This document shows positions 62,671 to 64,000 of a DNA stretch of 64,000 nt, one piece after another. The stretch covers positions 716,001-780,000 of the forward strand of contig JAXRKP010000018.1 of the NCBI GenBank assembly GCA_037039925.1. The letters are read 5' to 3'. The DNA comes from Doris montereyensis (lineage: Eukaryota; Mollusca; Gastropoda; Nudibranchia; Dorididae). Positions within the stretch are counted from its first letter, which is position 1. Every line of letters begins with the position of its first letter. The position numbers and the translations under genes were made by a program. The notes below the pieces were generated by a model. It was not told the origin of the DNA and searched no databases. It saw only the letters and a list, made by a program, of their open reading frames with translations.

Positions 62671-63120
62671 TAAATATATATAAATTATGTTAAGATACCG
62701 CATTGGCTAGAGTGTGAGCAGGGTTGTCTTGCACGTAGATCTACGTTGTACTTGGTATTCTTGCAGCGGCTTTGATTTTTGTACGTACAGATGTCGGATG
62801 GGACTGTTGATGATTTACATGTATTAATATTGTTGTTATTATTGGTTTTAAAAAATAATTAATTACGTTGTCTTTGTTATCATTATTGTCTTTTTCACTT
62901 CATCATTTTGTCGCTAGCCGTATCCACGCTAGCTAGGAAATGAGCCTGCGGAATATTTGTGCATTGTGGTATACTCGTCATGGTCTGCGGTGGCATGACA
63001 ATGGGCGATTGATAGAGGATCGAGCTTTGTGTGTGTGTGTGCGGTGGTGGGGACGGAGGCAGAGGCGGGGTTGAATCACAGAACACTAAAACAAGTGTTC
63101 TGTGGTGTGAATATGGACGA
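62671..63120. other. unannotated intergenic sequence
   Basis: A short GT run lies at about 63,029-63,040. No gene recognised. Confidence 0.4.
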
Positions 63121-63168
<48 letters not shown>

Positions 63169-63170
63169 AT
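63121..63170. repeat. (GT)n(GA)n microsatellite
   Basis: A run of about 18 GT units followed by GAGAGAGAGA. Confidence 0.95.
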
Positions 63171-63780
63171 GTTAATCATGGTTATTATTATATTCAATTG
63201 TATTATATGATGGTGCGAGGGAACGATGTTTTGAGCGAAATATATGTAATTTGTTGTTCTTAATGTGTCTTGTAACATGATAAATGTAAATCAAAAGAAA
63301 AAAATTGCCTTCTTTGGACGATACAGATTTATTAGTATTAGTTGCTTTCATGAGATATTATTTAAAAAAAACAACAAAACAAAACAAGGAATAGGTCTTT
63401 ACCGAAAACGTTCATTGCCGTTTTTGCTATCGCTTGTTTTTGACTTTCGACACGATGCAGTTTATTTCATTTCCGTTCAGCATTAACTTGATTTTTCATG
63501 CACATGCTGTCACATTTTGAAAAGTTCAAACCTGCATTTCAGAAGTCATGCTTTCGATTGAACATCACACCGTCCGCCATATTATGGTGATCTCAGGGCG
63601 AATTAAAAGGAAACAGTAAGATGAAAGATAAGTGGAAAAGAAGTAGGATCTACCAGTAGCCCCCGCCAACCACCCGTCATGCCTGCTAATTTTAACAAAA
63701 CACTCCCTGCTAACAGGAACAATGAGTAAGTAATCTCTGCCACAACCGACAACACGATGAGGACAATGTCAGAACGATTG
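63171..63780. other. unannotated intergenic sequence
   Basis: Nothing recognised. TTTAATCATGGTTATTATTAT at 63,966 partly repeats TTAATCATGGTTATTATTAT at 63,172, an imperfect direct repeat about 790 bp apart. Confidence 0.45.
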
Positions 63781-63799
63781 TAAACTTATTGAAGTCATG

Positions 63800-63885
63800 G
63801 CGATGTAATACCTCGCGCGGTGACGTCAGAATCCCGAACACACAGTGTGTATGACGTAATAACACGGGCAACGCCACACGTGTTA
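63800..63885. promoter_or_regulatory. possible promoter: CRE and E-box cluster
   Basis: A full palindromic CRE (TGACGTCA) sits at about 63,821, a second TGACGTAA at about 63,852 and a CACGTG-containing stretch at about 63,877, in a locally CpG-richer segment (CCTCGCGCGGTGACG). This could be a promoter of a gene beyond the window edge. No transcript or TATA evidence is visible. Confidence 0.3.
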
Positions 63886-64000
63886 AATTTAGATATTCTC
63901 CAGATTTAGCTCCACGCAATTTTGTTTTCTCTTCAAAATGGAATAAAGCCGCAGTTGACACGGCATTTAATCATGGTTATTATTATATTTCAATTGTGTT

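Noticed and set aside
62007..62693. 228-codon plus-strand frame
   Set aside because: Its second half is GT/AT microsatellite (CVCV, YIYI). The first part overlaps the minus-strand transposase remnant and has no splice or domain support.
63575..63590. CArG (SRF) box at CCATATTATGG
   Set aside because: The A/T core is seven bases instead of six, so it does not match the consensus.
63710..63961. 83-codon minus-strand frame
   Set aside because: No recognisable domain; overlaps the CRE cluster and is not supported by splice signals.

Overview
The window looks like nuclear DNA of an invertebrate animal, probably a mollusc and possibly a gastropod. It is AT-rich, genes are split into small exons by long introns, and most of the rest is transposon debris: truncated non-LTR retrotransposons, several tRNA-derived SINE families, cut-and-paste remnants, short tandem satellites and long microsatellites. 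The AGATCT-rich tract near 60.3-60.6 kb is reminiscent of gastropod genomes, but the species assignment is inference. No rRNA, intact tRNA, CRISPR or prokaryotic operon is visible.

Two host genes can be supported. (1) About 4.5-32.9 kb, plus strand: a partial gene of at least eleven scattered exons. Its 5' end lies outside or was not recognised. Most exons carry fibronectin type III (FN3)-like sheets, joined mostly by phase 1 introns. The last three encode a basic juxtamembrane stretch and a cytoplasmic tail with two similar TG-[VI]-x-YY motifs, one reading YYTQ (YxxQ). The best description is a multi-FN3 type I membrane receptor, perhaps related to class I cytokine receptors (gp130/Domeless type). 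Four of its exons read cleanly only if a single-base frame break is allowed. (2) 48,456-53,201, minus strand: methylthioribose-1-phosphate isomerase (MRI1, methionine salvage). All five coding exons are present with matching intron phases, about 361 residues, and one single-base frame break in exon 4.

The most notable event is at the 3' end of MRI1. A roughly 300-bp tRNA-derived element flanked by a perfect 14-bp target duplication has inserted into the last codons. The present stop codon straddles target duplication and element, and eight ancestral C-terminal codons are now stranded beyond the insertion.

Layout: 0-4 kb, a SINE and a minus-strand LINE (family C) that has lost its reverse transcriptase core. 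4.5-32.9 kb, receptor exons with introns holding a 32-bp satellite (7.8-8.75 kb), LINE family A copies 1-3, a LINE B fragment, piggyBac remnants and SINEs. 33.3-36.9 kb, LINE A copy 4 broken by a LINE B segment. 37.9-47.7 kb, a dispersed repeat, a Tigger-like element, a 39-bp satellite and a short piggyBac element with TTAA ends. 48.1-53.2 kb, MRI1. 53.7-56.2 kb, a cut-and-paste element with compound inverted ends containing a second Tigger-like element. 57-64 kb, a possible isolated exon, LINE A copy 5, the inverted copy of the dispersed repeat, long GA/CT/TA/GT tracts, a mariner-like transposase remnant and a CRE-containing stretch.

LINE A is the commonest element. It has variable ~68-bp repeats at its 5' end, AP-endonuclease and reverse transcriptase domains, and a short AAAG tail. 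All five copies are broken.
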